Below, in pieces: positions 7,782 through 15,165 of a stretch of DNA of 64,000 nt (within the stretch, counting starts at the first letter, position 1; the number at the start of each line of letters is the position of its first letter). A program made the translations under genes and the position numbers. The stretch is from Paenibacillus sp. FSL K6-0276 (GTDB lineage: Bacteria > Bacillota > Bacilli > Paenibacillales > Paenibacillaceae): positions 1,612,001-1,676,000 of the forward strand of contig NZ_CP150276.1 in assembly GCF_037977235.1 (NCBI RefSeq), written 5' to 3'. The notes beneath the pieces are model-generated. The model was given only the letters and a program-made list of their open reading frames with translations, made no database searches and was not told where the DNA came from.

Positions 7782-10427
7782 TTAGATAAATAGATTATGA
7801 CTAGATTGATCGGCTTGGCCGAGGTAATAACCCACGCCGCCGATTCCCACGCCGTCGATCAGTTCTTCACGGGTGATGCCCATAAGATCCATAGACATTT
7901 GGCAGGCAACGATCTCGACGCCTTGGTCGACAGCCATTTGAATCAATTCTTCCAAAGAAGAGACATTATTGTTCTTCATTACAGAGCGAATCATCTTGGA
8001 GCCCATGCCCATCATGTTCATATTCGAAAGCGTTAGCTTCCGACTGCCGCGGGGCATCATCGCTCCGAACATTTTGCCAATGAAGTTCTTGTTCACAGGT
8101 ACTTTTTCATCCTTGCGGATAATATTAAGGCCCCAGAAGGTAAAGAACATGGTAACCTTTTTGCCGCTGGATGCTGCTCCATTGGCAATGATGAAGGAAG
8201 CGATCGCTTTATCTAGATCACCGCTGAATACAACCATCGTGCTTGCGTTACTAGTTTGGACAGGTTGTGCTCCTACTGGAGCGGATTCTTCGGTAACTCC
8301 TTTGCGCAGATAAGCTTCGATCATGCCAGTAGGCAGCTTCGTTAATTGCAAAAGCGTGTGCTTAGACATGCGAGCCCATGCCTTGATATCTTCATAGAAT
8401 CCCGGATCGGAAACCGTTACCTTCAAGACTTGTCCGTCTTGCAACGGGTCCATGCTCATTTTGACTTGGATCAGCGGCCCAGGGCAGCACAGTCCGCAAG
8501 CGTCAAGCACGGAATCAGGTGTTAGATCCAATTTTTGCTTGGCTGGGGCGGATACTGGTGCGCTGGAGTTGGACGTGAAAGCTGTAACATTGGTATTGGT
8601 TGGAGTTGACCCAGCTCCAATTGCTGATCCAGTAATAGTACCGGTAGTTGGTCCAGTAGCAGAACCAGTAGCAATACCAGTAGAAGTGCCAGTGCCAGTT
8701 CCCGCCAATGCTACTGCTGCTGCGATTTCTTTACGGGCTGCTGATATACCGACGTTTGGAGTCTGGTTATCTTTTTTTTTAGGCGTAAATTGGCTCATTT
8801 GATAGGTTTTATAACCTCCGGTGAGATTCTTCACATGGAAACCTTTTTGCTGCAAAATCCGGGAAGCGGTGTAGCCTCTAAGTCCAACTTGGCAATACAC
8901 CCAAATTTCTTTACTCGGGTCAAGCTCGCTTAGACGACCACGCAGATCATCTACAGGGATGTTAATAGAGCCTTCAATATGACCGTTGACATGCTCGATT
9001 TCCGAACGTACGTCAACTAAGATAGTGTTGTTCTTGTCGCGACCTTCTAAATCGTTAGGAACGAATACCGTGGTCATGCCTTGCAAAATATTTTCAGCTG
9101 CAAATCCAGCCATATTCACCGGATCTTTAGCGGAAGAATATGGAGGGGCGTAAGAAAGCTCCAATTCCGTTAAATCAGTGACCGTACCTCTAAAGCGAAT
9201 CACTGTAGCGATATCGTCGATACGTTTATCTACTCCACTATAACCGACAGCTTGTGCTCCGAGCACCGTTCCTTTTGGATCAAAAATCAGCTTCATAGAT
9301 ATCGGAGTTGCCCCCGGGTAATAGGTTGCGTGAGAGCTTGGATGTATATAAATCACGTGATAAGGTAAGCCCAAGCGCTGTAGTGTTTTTTCATTATTAC
9401 CGGTAGAAGCACCTGTGATTCCAAATACTTTGATGATGGAAGTTCCTTGGGAACCCTTGTAAGTAGTGCCTAGACCGCTAACGTTGTCCGCAGCAATCCG
9501 TCCTTGCTTATTGGCAGGGCCTGCTAGTGGAATAGCGGTTTTAGTTCCGTTTACGAAATCAACCACCTCAACAGCGTCACCTACAGCGTACACTTGATCC
9601 AGATTTGTCTCCATCCGTTCATTGACTAAAATATGGCCGCGGGGACCGAATTCTAAGCCACTATCTTTCAGGAAAGAGGTATCAGGCGACACGCCGATAG
9701 CCAGCAGAACCATATCACTCTGAAGCACGGTACCACTTGCTAATTGAACCTGTATCTGTTCTCCTACCTCGGCAAACCCCTGAACCATATCCGAAAAAAT
9801 AAGATTTAGCCCATGCTCGTCAAGCTCCTTTGCCAAAATAGAAGACATTTCGGTATCAAACGGAGCTAAGATTTGCGGTCCTGCCTCAATTAAGGAAACT
9901 TCTAGTCCAGCTTCTCTAAGGTTCTCAGCCATTTCAACGCCGATAAATCCGCCTCCGATCACAACGGCCGAACGAGTGCCTTCCGCTGAGACTTTGGTTT
10001 TGATTTTGTCAGTGTCGGGAATGTTGCGCAGCATGTGAATTTTGGAACTCTCGATACCGGGCAAATTCGGACGAATCGGTTTAGCACCTGGCGATAAAAT
10101 CAGAGCATCATAGCTCTCTTCATAAGAGCCTTTTTCTTTACTTTCTACTCGTACTTTCTTGTTCACAGGGTCGATAGACACCACTTCACTTTGAATCCGG
10201 ACATCGATGTTAAAACGTTTATGCATCGCTTCAGGTGTCTGCACCAGCAGTTTGGAGCGGTCCTGAATGGAACCTCCAATATAATAAGGTAGTCCGCAAT
10301 TGGCAAAAGAAATGTACGGATCACGCTCAAACATTACGATATGAGCCTCTTCATCTAATCTCCGCAGTCGAGCGGCTGCTGATGCTCCTCCTGCAACTCC
10401 ACCGACAATCAATACTTTTTTACTCAT
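7782..10427 (-). CDS. CoA-disulfide-reductase / rhodanese / TusA / DsrE four-domain fusion
   Basis: An 881-residue cytoplasmic sulfur-transfer protein. Residues 1-450 are an FAD/NAD(P)H pyridine-nucleotide disulfide oxidoreductase with the single active cysteine SFANCGLPYYIGG (C44), as in CoA-disulfide reductases and polysulfide reductases. Residues ~460-545 form a rhodanese domain with active loop YCQVGLRG (C512). A low-complexity Gly/Thr/Ser/Ala linker follows (~570-630). Residues ~640-712 are a TusA/SirA domain with CCPGP (C647, C648). Residues ~730-881 are a DsrE/DsrF-like domain (VVFSGDLDKAIASF, then FFTFWGLNIIRK). All active cysteines are kept. It lies just downstream of an ArsR repressor gene, seven bases apart, and three rhodanese-like genes are divergent, so sulfane-sulfur handling or detoxification is the likely role. 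Confidence 0.9.
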   Translation of the reverse strand: MSKKVLIVGGVAGGASAAARLRRLDEEAHIVMFERDPYISFANCGLPYYIGGSIQDRSKLLVQTPEAMHKRFNIDVRIQSEVVSIDPVNKKVRVESKEKGSYEESYDALILSPGAKPIRPNLPGIESSKIHMLRNIPDTDKIKTKVSAEGTRSAVVIGGGFIGVEMAENLREAGLEVSLIEAGPQILAPFDTEMSSILAKELDEHGLNLIFSDMVQGFAEVGEQIQVQLASGTVLQSDMVLLAIGVSPDTSFLKDSGLEFGPRGHILVNERMETNLDQVYAVGDAVEVVDFVNGTKTAIPLAGPANKQGRIAADNVSGLGTTYKGSQGTSIIKVFGITGASTGNNEKTLQRLGLPYHVIYIHPSSHATYYPGATPISMKLIFDPKGTVLGAQAVGYSGVDKRIDDIATVIRFRGTVTDLTELELSYAPPYSSAKDPVNMAGFAAENILQGMTTVFVPNDLEGRDKNNTILVDVRSEIEHVNGHIEGSINIPVDDLRGRLSELDPSKEIWVYCQVGLRGYTASRILQQKGFHVKNLTGGYKTYQMSQFTPKKKDNQTPNVGISAARKEIAAAVALAGTGTGTSTGIATGSATGPTTGTITGSAIGAGSTPTNTNVTAFTSNSSAPVSAPAKQKLDLTPDSVLDACGLCCPGPLIQVKMSMDPLQDGQVLKVTVSDPGFYEDIKAWARMSKHTLLQLTKLPTGMIEAYLRKGVTEESAPVGAQPVQTSNASTMVVFSGDLDKAIASFIIANGAASSGKKVTMFFTFWGLNIIRKDEKVPVNKNFIGKMFGAMMPRGSRKLTLSNMNMMGMGSKMIRSVMKNNNVSSLEELIQMAVDQGVEIVACQMSMDLMGITREELIDGVGIGGVGYYLGQADQSSHNLFI

Positions 10428-10433
10428 GATGAT

Positions 10434-10718
10434 TTATTCCTCCCCTAAAAATAACTGAATAAGATGTTTGATCTTCTCGTCTTTAACAGAATAGTTAATT
10501 TCAAGCCCATTACGTTCGGTTTCAACAATGCCAAGTGATCTAAGCTTTTGGAGATGCTGGGACACCGTAGATTGTGGGAGGTCCAGACAGTCCTGCATGA
10601 AGCTAACGTTGCAGCTGCCTTTTTCAAGCAGTCCTTTAATGATGCACAAGCGAACGGGATGAGCGATAGCCTTTAAGGTTTCGGCGGTTTGGTTATAGGC
10701 TTTAAAATTTTTGTCCAT
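10434..10718 (-). CDS. ArsR-family repressor, probable sulfur-responsive
   Basis: A 94-residue winged helix-turn-helix protein with GAGGTG eight bases before its ATG. The DNA-binding part is DLPQSTVSQHLQKLRSLGIV (residues ~46-66). Three cysteines, C25, C36 and C44, lie near the recognition helix; thiol-based ArsR sensors such as SqrR and BigR use cysteine pairs, though at different positions. It is the first gene of an operon with the large sulfur fusion protein and diverges from the rhodanese genes. An inverted repeat TATATC-N10-GATATA lies in the shared promoter region. Sensing of persulfide or polysulfide is inferred from context. Confidence 0.85.
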   Translation of the reverse strand: MDKNFKAYNQTAETLKAIAHPVRLCIIKGLLEKGSCNVSFMQDCLDLPQSTVSQHLQKLRSLGIVETERNGLEINYSVKDEKIKHLIQLFLGEE

Positions 10719-10747
10719 GTAACGAACACCTCGCTTTACAATATCCT

Positions 10748-10777
10748 TATATCGTAATATTATGATATAGTGATATA
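10748..10777. promoter_or_regulatory. Putative ArsR operator between divergent sulfur operons
   Basis: TATATC (10748-10753) and GATATA (10764-10769) form an inverted repeat with a ten-base spacer, and a second GATATA follows at 10772-10777. The site lies in the 100-bp gap between the ArsR gene and the first rhodanese gene, where autoregulation by an ArsR dimer is usual. Binding is inferred. Confidence 0.55.
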
Positions 10778-10818
10778 AAAATCAAGTTATTTTTATAAAT
10801 GTGAAGGAGAGATGCTCG

Positions 10819-11139
10819 ATGTCTTTTAAAATTTCAAAGGAAATAACCCCTCAGCAAGTGGCGAAACGTCTGAAGAATGGAGAGACTCTTACGATGCTGG
10901 ATGTACGCGAACCAGCCGAATGGGTGGAGGGACATGTGATCGGTGCTAAGCATATACCGCTGGGTCAACTGCTAACGCGCGTAGATGAACTGGATCCTAA
11001 TGGAGAGACGATTGTGATGTGCTTAAGTGGTGGTCGAAGTGGACTGGCTTGTGAGCTGCTAGTTGAAAAGGGCTATAAGGTTGTGAATATGACAGGTGGA
11101 TTAGGCGCTTGGACGGATGATTTTTTGGTGCGGGAGTAA
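10819..11139 (+). CDS. Rhodanese-like sulfurtransferase
   Basis: AAGGAG at 10804-10809 sits nine bases before the ATG at 10819, so the GTG at 10801, which overlaps the binding site, is not the start. The 106-residue single-domain rhodanese has the LDVREPAEWVEGHV strand-helix and an active loop MCLSGGRSG with C68. It is the first of three rhodanese-like genes, and is divergent from the ArsR-controlled sulfur fusion gene. It probably moves sulfane sulfur to or from that protein's TusA and DsrE domains. Confidence 0.88.
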   Translation: MSFKISKEITPQQVAKRLKNGETLTMLDVREPAEWVEGHVIGAKHIPLGQLLTRVDELDPNGETIVMCLSGGRSGLACELLVEKGYKVVNMTGGLGAWTDDFLVRE

Positions 11140-11143
11140 TAGC

Positions 11144-11560
11144 ATGAGCATGATGTTTCGGATCATACTGAGTATTCTGATTGTCATAAATATTGTAAGG
11201 GTCTTGCGCTACGCCTGGCCTATCCGTTCACTCTCATATGTAGAAGTTCGCGACGTACACAAATTAGCAGATCAATCACTAGCCATGAAAATGCTCGATG
11301 TCAGGGATGCCGTAGAATATCAGCAGGACAGCATCCGTGGTTCGATAAATATATCGCTCGGGCGGCTAGCCTATGTGTGGCAGCACTGTCTATCCACTGA
11401 CGATTCTGTTCTAATCCTTGCTGATAGTTATTATAAAAGAAACAAAGCTGCGAGAATTCTTTATAAGCAGGGCTTTCGAAAGTTATATGCGGTAAATGGT
11501 GATTTTATAGGGAACAAAAGAACACTCTCCGACATTTCGGTGAAAGGGTGCGAAGGATAA
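11144..11560 (+). CDS. Membrane-anchored rhodanese-like protein lacking the catalytic Cys
   Basis: Four bases after the previous stop, an ATG opens a 138-residue protein. Residues 4-20 form an N-terminal membrane helix (MFRIILSILIVINIVRVL). A rhodanese fold follows, with LDVRDAVEYQQDSIRGSINI and the KAARILYKQGFRKLYAVNG end. Where the active cysteine loop should be, the sequence reads LADSYYKRN (~92-100), so it is predicted to be inactive as a sulfurtransferase. Its single Cys (C82) lies outside the loop. Its TAA overlaps the ATG of the next gene (TAATG), indicating translational coupling. A scaffold or sensor role is possible but unproven. Confidence 0.75.
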   Translation: MSMMFRIILSILIVINIVRVLRYAWPIRSLSYVEVRDVHKLADQSLAMKMLDVRDAVEYQQDSIRGSINISLGRLAYVWQHCLSTDDSVLILADSYYKRNKAARILYKQGFRKLYAVNGDFIGNKRTLSDISVKGCEG

Positions 11561-11916
11561 TGGATTTAAGCTCATTGATGTCCCGTCTTGGATTTGGTAA
11601 AAGCGCAAGTGTAAGAACATTGAAGTCAGCAGAATTCCGGAGCGAAATGGAGCAATCTAAAAATAGGCTACTGATCGATGTCCGTGAACCGGATGAATAC
11701 AAGAGTGGATTTATACCCGGCGCAAAAAACATCCCGCTGTCTCAGTTGGAAAAGCGGCTCGGTGAGATCCCGAAGGATCGGGATGTGCTACTCTACTGCC
11801 GCAGCGGTATGCGAAGCAAAAGTGCAACGCGGATATTGGGAAAACATGGGTATACTCGGCTTGCACATTTGCAGGGCGGGGTAAGTAGCTGGGATGGGAA
11901 GTTGAGTCGGCGGTAG
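11560..11916 (+). CDS. Rhodanese-like sulfurtransferase
   Basis: The start overlaps the previous stop (TAATG) and is preceded by GAAGG. The 118-residue protein is a typical single-domain rhodanese: IDVREPDEYKSGFIPGAKNI and an active loop YCRSGMRS with C80, ending in the GGVSSWDG motif. It is the last gene of the three-gene rhodanese operon. Confidence 0.88.
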   Translation: MDLSSLMSRLGFGKSASVRTLKSAEFRSEMEQSKNRLLIDVREPDEYKSGFIPGAKNIPLSQLEKRLGEIPKDRDVLLYCRSGMRSKSATRILGKHGYTRLAHLQGGVSSWDGKLSRR

Positions 11917-12055
11917 GGCAATGGCTTTGGGGGATTTCGAAGGGCAGGGGCAAGATTACTATACTGAGGTTACTTTAACTGAATTACTCAAACTGAGCTC
12001 ATTCTAACTGAATTCACACTAAATGAGGCTACTTTAGCAGAATTACTCTATTAGC

Positions 12056-12120
12056 ACTAACTCTGACAGAACCAACTCTGACAGAACTAACTCTGACAGA
12101 ACTAACTCTGACAGAACTAG
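12056..12120 (+). repeat. Four tandem copies of a 16-bp repeat
   Basis: The unit CTAACTCTGACAGAAC occurs four times head to tail with one base difference in the second copy. The 100 bases before it contain looser variants (TAACTGAATT, TTTAACTGAATTACTC), so the whole of 11955-12190 looks like a decayed simple repeat rich in ACT/GAA. The 462-base gap 11917-12378 holds this, a terminator hairpin and no coding sequence that I can support. Confidence 0.8.
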
Positions 12121-12325
12121 CTTAGCCAGCGCTAATTTAGCTTACTGTAACTGACCTGCTGTAGTGAGCTACTATAGCTGGCCTTACTTAAACGCACCAT
12201 ACTCAAACCAATTAGCTTTTTTAATGGATAAGTAATATTCAGCTTGAGGCTATCGTTGAAAGTAGAGTATCATTGACAGCATCAGAAAGCGAATACTATA
12301 CTTTTGAGTAATAGGACGAAGCACG

Positions 12326-12358
12326 TCCCGTACCCATGCTGGGTGCGGGATTTTTTTT
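12326..12358 (+). terminator. Terminator-like hairpin just before the endonuclease-like gene
   Basis: TCCCGTACCCA pairs with TGGGTGCGGGA (one G-T pair), followed by eight T. It ends only 20 bases before the next start codon, so it may act as an attenuator for that gene or end a short upstream transcript. Confidence 0.75.
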
Positions 12359-12378
12359 GCCAAGGAGGAGGGTGACGG

Positions 12379-13056
12379 ATGGGATTTACGGAGGAGCATT
12401 GTCGGTGGATCGAAGATCATATTAGTCGCAGAACGGGAGAACGGCGGGGGAGACTGGAGCGGGGACATGGTCATGGTGAGCGAATGTTTTTGGAGAAGGT
12501 ATGGTGGCCTATGATGGGGCATTTCAATGACCTTCATCCTGAATATGAAGTGTTGGATTGGCGTAGCAAGCCCTATTTTGTTGATTTTGTGTGGAAGCCT
12601 GGTCAGGTTAAGTTTGCGTTTGAAGTAAAAGGCTACGGCCCACATGTGCAAAATACAGACCGAACGCGCTACAGGCAGGAGCTGAATCGTGAGACTTATC
12701 TACAAATCGCGGGTTATCGGGTGGTGGCGATTCCTTATGATGACCTGGAAGCGAATCCAGAACTTACGATTACTTTGTTAAGACCATTGCTGATGCCGTA
12801 CCTCGCTTTGAGGACGGATGAGAAAGAGGCTTTTAGCCGACTGGAGCGTGATATTTTGCGGATTGCTGTGCGTTCGAACGGGTGCATTCGGCCGGTTGAT
12901 TTGGTGAAAGAGCTTGGGATTGATCTTAGGACGGCTAGGAAGTATATGAGGTCTCTTTGTGAGAAACGAAAGTTCAATCCGGTAGTTTCCCAGGTAAGCG
13001 GGAGGATTTGTCGCTATGAATACATCCATTCTTTTAACGATATTCAGCTGTGGTAA
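12379..13056 (+). CDS. Putative PD-(D/E)XK endonuclease-like protein with winged HTH
   Basis: A strong AAGGAGGAGG precedes the ATG. The 225-residue protein has a central YFVDF...FAFEVKGYG pattern (D69, E82, K84) that fits the PD-(D/E)XK nuclease fold as seen in DUF559/Vsr-like proteins, with downstream RYRQELNRETYLQIAGYRVV as the expected helix and strand. Residues ~160-205 look like a winged helix-turn-helix (GCIRPVDLVKELGIDLRTAR). No signal peptide or membrane segment is seen. The function is unknown. It sits in a repeat-rich interval with an attenuator-like hairpin before it and a 51-bp tandem array beginning four bases after its stop. Confidence 0.7.
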   Translation: MGFTEEHCRWIEDHISRRTGERRGRLERGHGHGERMFLEKVWWPMMGHFNDLHPEYEVLDWRSKPYFVDFVWKPGQVKFAFEVKGYGPHVQNTDRTRYRQELNRETYLQIAGYRVVAIPYDDLEANPELTITLLRPLLMPYLALRTDEKEAFSRLERDILRIAVRSNGCIRPVDLVKELGIDLRTARKYMRSLCEKRKFNPVVSQVSGRICRYEYIHSFNDIQLW

Positions 13057-13506
13057 ATGAACGGTATAAATCCCGTTGATTGGGGGCGTGGAGCGAGAAA
13101 TGGGCAGAAGAACGGTATAAATCCCGTAGATTGGCTGCGTGGAGCGCTAAATGGGCAAAAGAACGGTATAAATCCCGTAGATTGGCTGCGTGGAGTGAGA
13201 AATGGGCAAAAGAACGGTATAAATCCCGTAGATTCGAGCTGTGGAGTGAGAAATGGGCAAAAGAACGGTATAAATCCCGTTGATTGGGAGCGTGGGACGA
13301 GAAATGTTGCAAAAGGTGGCACCATCGAAATCAGAACTGGAAGCCCAGCTGGGAAACTGGTTGGAACTGTGACAGTTCCTTCTGGTGGAGTTCTGCAACA
13401 GTGGAACACACTTACTGGCGAAGTATCCGCCCAGCCTGGAACTGTCGATGTTTATGTAGTCTTTAATGGTGAGTTGCTTCTCAGCCGCTTTCAATTTAAT
13501 CAATAA
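13057..13506 (+). pseudogene. CBM6 remnant fused in frame to a 51-bp tandem repeat array
   Basis: The 149-codon frame consists of five 17-residue repeats (NGINPVDWLRGARNGQK type) and a C-terminal piece from ~13312 that reads as the end of a family 6 carbohydrate-binding module: GGTIEIRTGSPAGKLVGTVT, a Trp-containing loop (QQWNTLTGEV), then GTVDVYVVF and LLSRFQFNQ. The CBM6 start and any linked catalytic domain are missing. No ribosome binding site precedes the ATG, and the repeats are open in several frames on both strands, so translation is doubtful. I read it as a hydrolase remnant next to a noncoding array. Confidence 0.6.
13060..13314 (+). repeat. Five tandem copies of a 51-bp repeat
   Basis: Copies start at 13060, 13111, 13162, 13213 and 13264 with an exact 51-bp period. 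Each opens with AACGGTATAAATCCCGT; in the first and last copies the box is the inverted repeat AACGG-N8-CCGTT, while inner copies end in CGTAG. The rest (TGGAGTGAGAAATGGGCAAA type) differs by a few bases between copies. There is no spacer sequence, so it is not a CRISPR array. Confidence 0.9.
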
Positions 13507-13544
13507 AATAGATGACCTTTAATCCTGGGATGGAGTGTGCGAAT

Positions 13545-13958
13545 ATGGAGTGTTTGGGATGTCGGATTGCTAATGGAATTGAGCCTAACGTAAAAGTAGT
13601 ATATGAAAATGAATTTCTTACTTGTGTGTTAGATATCGCTCCGTTTAACGAAGGGCATCTCCTGATCCTTCCTAAAAAGCATTATTGGGATCTCGAAGAA
13701 ATCGATTCAGAGACTTCCTATGCGATAATGGACGCGTCAAAGAAATTGTCAGTTGTCCTGAAGGTTTTGTTCGAACCAGATGGTATAAGCATATGCCAAA
13801 ATGGCGGAAAGTTTAACGACCTGACCCACTACCATATGCATCTTATCCCTAGATATGAAGGCGACGGATTCGCTTGGAGTGAACCACTACACCCGCACAG
13901 CGCTGAGAAGATTTTAAGTCAGACTCAAGGAAAGATTCTTAATGTTTTAAAAGAGTAA
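13545..13958 (+). CDS. HIT-family nucleotide hydrolase/transferase
   Basis: GGAG at 13532-13535 suits the ATG at 13545; earlier in-frame ATGs at 13512 and 13530 lack a binding site. The 137-residue protein starts with a CxxC pair (MECLGCRIANG), a frequent zinc site in HIT proteins, and contains the histidine triad HYHMHLIPRY (H95, H97, H99). Such proteins hydrolyse AMP-linked or dinucleotide substrates. It is a single gene with its own terminator. Confidence 0.88.
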   Translation: MECLGCRIANGIEPNVKVVYENEFLTCVLDIAPFNEGHLLILPKKHYWDLEEIDSETSYAIMDASKKLSVVLKVLFEPDGISICQNGGKFNDLTHYHMHLIPRYEGDGFAWSEPLHPHSAEKILSQTQGKILNVLKE

Positions 13959-13966
13959 TAAGCATA

Positions 13967-14005
13967 AAAAGGGCATTCCTGAAGAAATTTCAGGAATGCC
14001 CTTTT
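13967..14005. terminator. Bidirectional terminator, HIT gene / His-Gly-rich gene
   Basis: AAAAGGGCATTCCTGAA pairs perfectly with TTCAGGAATGCCCTTTT over 17 bases with a five-base loop, between convergent genes. Confidence 0.92.
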
Positions 14006-14028
14006 CCTTTTGTTAATAGAGTAACGCT

Positions 14029-14361
14029 CTAATCACATCCGCCACCGCCGCCAGAATCTCCTCCACCGAAATCTCCCCCGCCACTGTGTCCGCTATCCCC
14101 ACCCCAACTATGACTACCGCTGTCATGACTGGAATGGTGATGGGAGTCACCCTCGTGATGATGGTGTTGGTGGTGATTAGAGTGATTCGGGTTATTTGTA
14201 TCTAACAGATCTGGATGGCTAGCAGCCATAAAAGACATGTTGGCGGCGTCATTTCGCCTATTTCCTTCAAATCTGTTGCTGTTCGAGCTCGAATCAATAC
14301 GAACTACGGACTGTATGATAATAAATATAACGACTCCAATAAACAGTATCCCAAAGACCAT
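14029..14361 (-). CDS. Small membrane-anchored His/Gly-rich protein
   Basis: GGAGG lies about ten bases before the ATG. The 110-residue protein has one N-terminal membrane helix (residues 2-20, FGILFIGVVIFIIIQSVV), a polar region, a His-rich stretch (NHHQHHHHEGDSHHHSSHD, about residues 63-80) and a Gly/Ser/Asp-rich tail ending in GGGGGCD. No signal-peptide cleavage site is obvious, so the His/Gly tail is probably exposed on one membrane face. Similar Gly-Gly-Gly-Asp tails with a terminal Cys occur in small Firmicute proteins of unknown function. Metal binding is suggested only by composition. Confidence 0.7.
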   Translation of the reverse strand: MVFGILFIGVVIFIIIQSVVRIDSSSNSNRFEGNRRNDAANMSFMAASHPDLLDTNNPNHSNHHQHHHHEGDSHHHSSHDSGSHSWGGDSGHSGGGDFGGGDSGGGGGCD

Positions 14362-14579
14362 TATAGATCGCCCTCCCAGTAGTTCATTATAAGCTGTATT
14401 CTCTTAAATTGTACCATAATATTGCATAAATGGAGTTTGATAAATGGAAATCAGCGGTTAGCTGCTTTCGTCAGAAACTCAAGATTTCGATAAAAAATAT
14501 TGGCAAAATTCAATTTTTTCTTTTTTACATTTATATGGAAGTTGACGATATGAGATTATTCCCCTCTAAATAGAAAAGG

Positions 14580-14608
14580 TTGATTTTTGTACCACGATTT
14601 GCTAACAT
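14580..14608 (+). promoter_or_regulatory. Promoter for the guanidine riboswitch transcript
   Basis: TTGATT (14580-14585), a 17-base spacer and TAACAT (14603-14608) fit a sigma-A promoter and place the start about 15-20 bases before the riboswitch aptamer. The rest of the 14362-14579 gap is AT-rich with nothing else I can name. Confidence 0.6.
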
Positions 14609-14631
14609 ACGTTGTAACTTAATAGTTATCA

Positions 14632-14768
14632 GTTTTCTAGGGTTCCGCAGCTGCTACACAGCTGGTCTGGTCCGAGGGAAAACGCACGAACAGCATCGTT
14701 CGTGTCTACACGGAGGGATAAAAGCCCGGGAGGTATCGTCATAAATGACGATGACCTTCCGGGCTTAT
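14632..14768 (+). ncRNA. Guanidine-I (ykkC-yxkD) riboswitch with terminator platform
   Basis: The aptamer shows the conserved ykkC landmarks in order: CTAGGGTTCCG (14638-14648), GGTCTGGTCCGAG (14663-14675), AAAACGCA, and ACACGGAGGGATAAAAGCCC (from 14708). The expression platform is a long hairpin in which AAGCCCGG (14722-14729) pairs with CCGGGCTT (14759-14766), followed by ATTTGTTTG. Class I binds guanidinium and turns on downstream genes by preventing termination. The next two genes are the matching SMR exporter subunits, which supports the call. Confidence 0.95.
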
Positions 14769-14820
14769 TTGTTTGTTCGTGGGCAATTATTAGAGTAAGT
14801 GAATTGAAGGAGGGCTTGAA

Positions 14821-15165
14821 ATGAAGAATAATTCAGAGTGGATAAAGGTAGTTGGTGCAGCCGTTTTCGAGGTCATGTGGGTCATCGGCTTAAAACATGC
14901 CTCCACGACGTGGGAATGGCTGATAACGGTGGTAGCTATAATAATAAGCTTCTATGTGATTGTTTCAGCAAGCGCCAAACTGCCGGTCGGCACGGTATAT
15001 TCTGTGTTTGTTGGTCTAGGAACCGCAGGTACAGTAGTTGCGGACATGGTTTTATTCGGAGAACCGTTCAAGTTGATGAAGCTGGTTCTAGTGCTTATTT
15101 TACTGGCAGGCGTAGTAGGATTGAAAATGGTGACCAAAGAAGCCGAAGTAAAGGGGGAGTCTTAA
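14821..15165 (+). CDS. gdnC: SMR-family guanidinium exporter subunit (YkkC/GdnC-like)
   Basis: A 114-residue small multidrug resistance protein with four membrane helices and the essential membrane glutamate in VVGAAVFEVMWVIGLKHA (E17). GAAGGAGGG precedes the ATG. It is longer at the C-terminus than its partner, and the two genes abut (TAAATGG), as in the paired guanidinium exporters controlled by the ykkC riboswitch. A class I guanidine riboswitch lies directly upstream, so the likely role is proton-coupled guanidinium export as a heterodimer. Confidence 0.9.
   Translation: MKNNSEWIKVVGAAVFEVMWVIGLKHASTTWEWLITVVAIIISFYVIVSASAKLPVGTVYSVFVGLGTAGTVVADMVLFGEPFKLMKLVLVLILLAGVVGLKMVTKEAEVKGES

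Noticed and set aside
13060..13314. CRISPR array
   Set aside because: The units are directly adjacent with no variable spacers, and no cas gene is in the window.
13034..13409. Long minus-strand and alternative-frame reading frames across the 51-bp repeats
   Set aside because: They arise because the 51-bp unit is a multiple of three and lacks stops in several frames; they have no ribosome binding site and no domain.
14560..14632. A second aptamer upstream of the guanidine riboswitch
   Set aside because: The stretch is AT-rich promoter sequence with no conserved stem.
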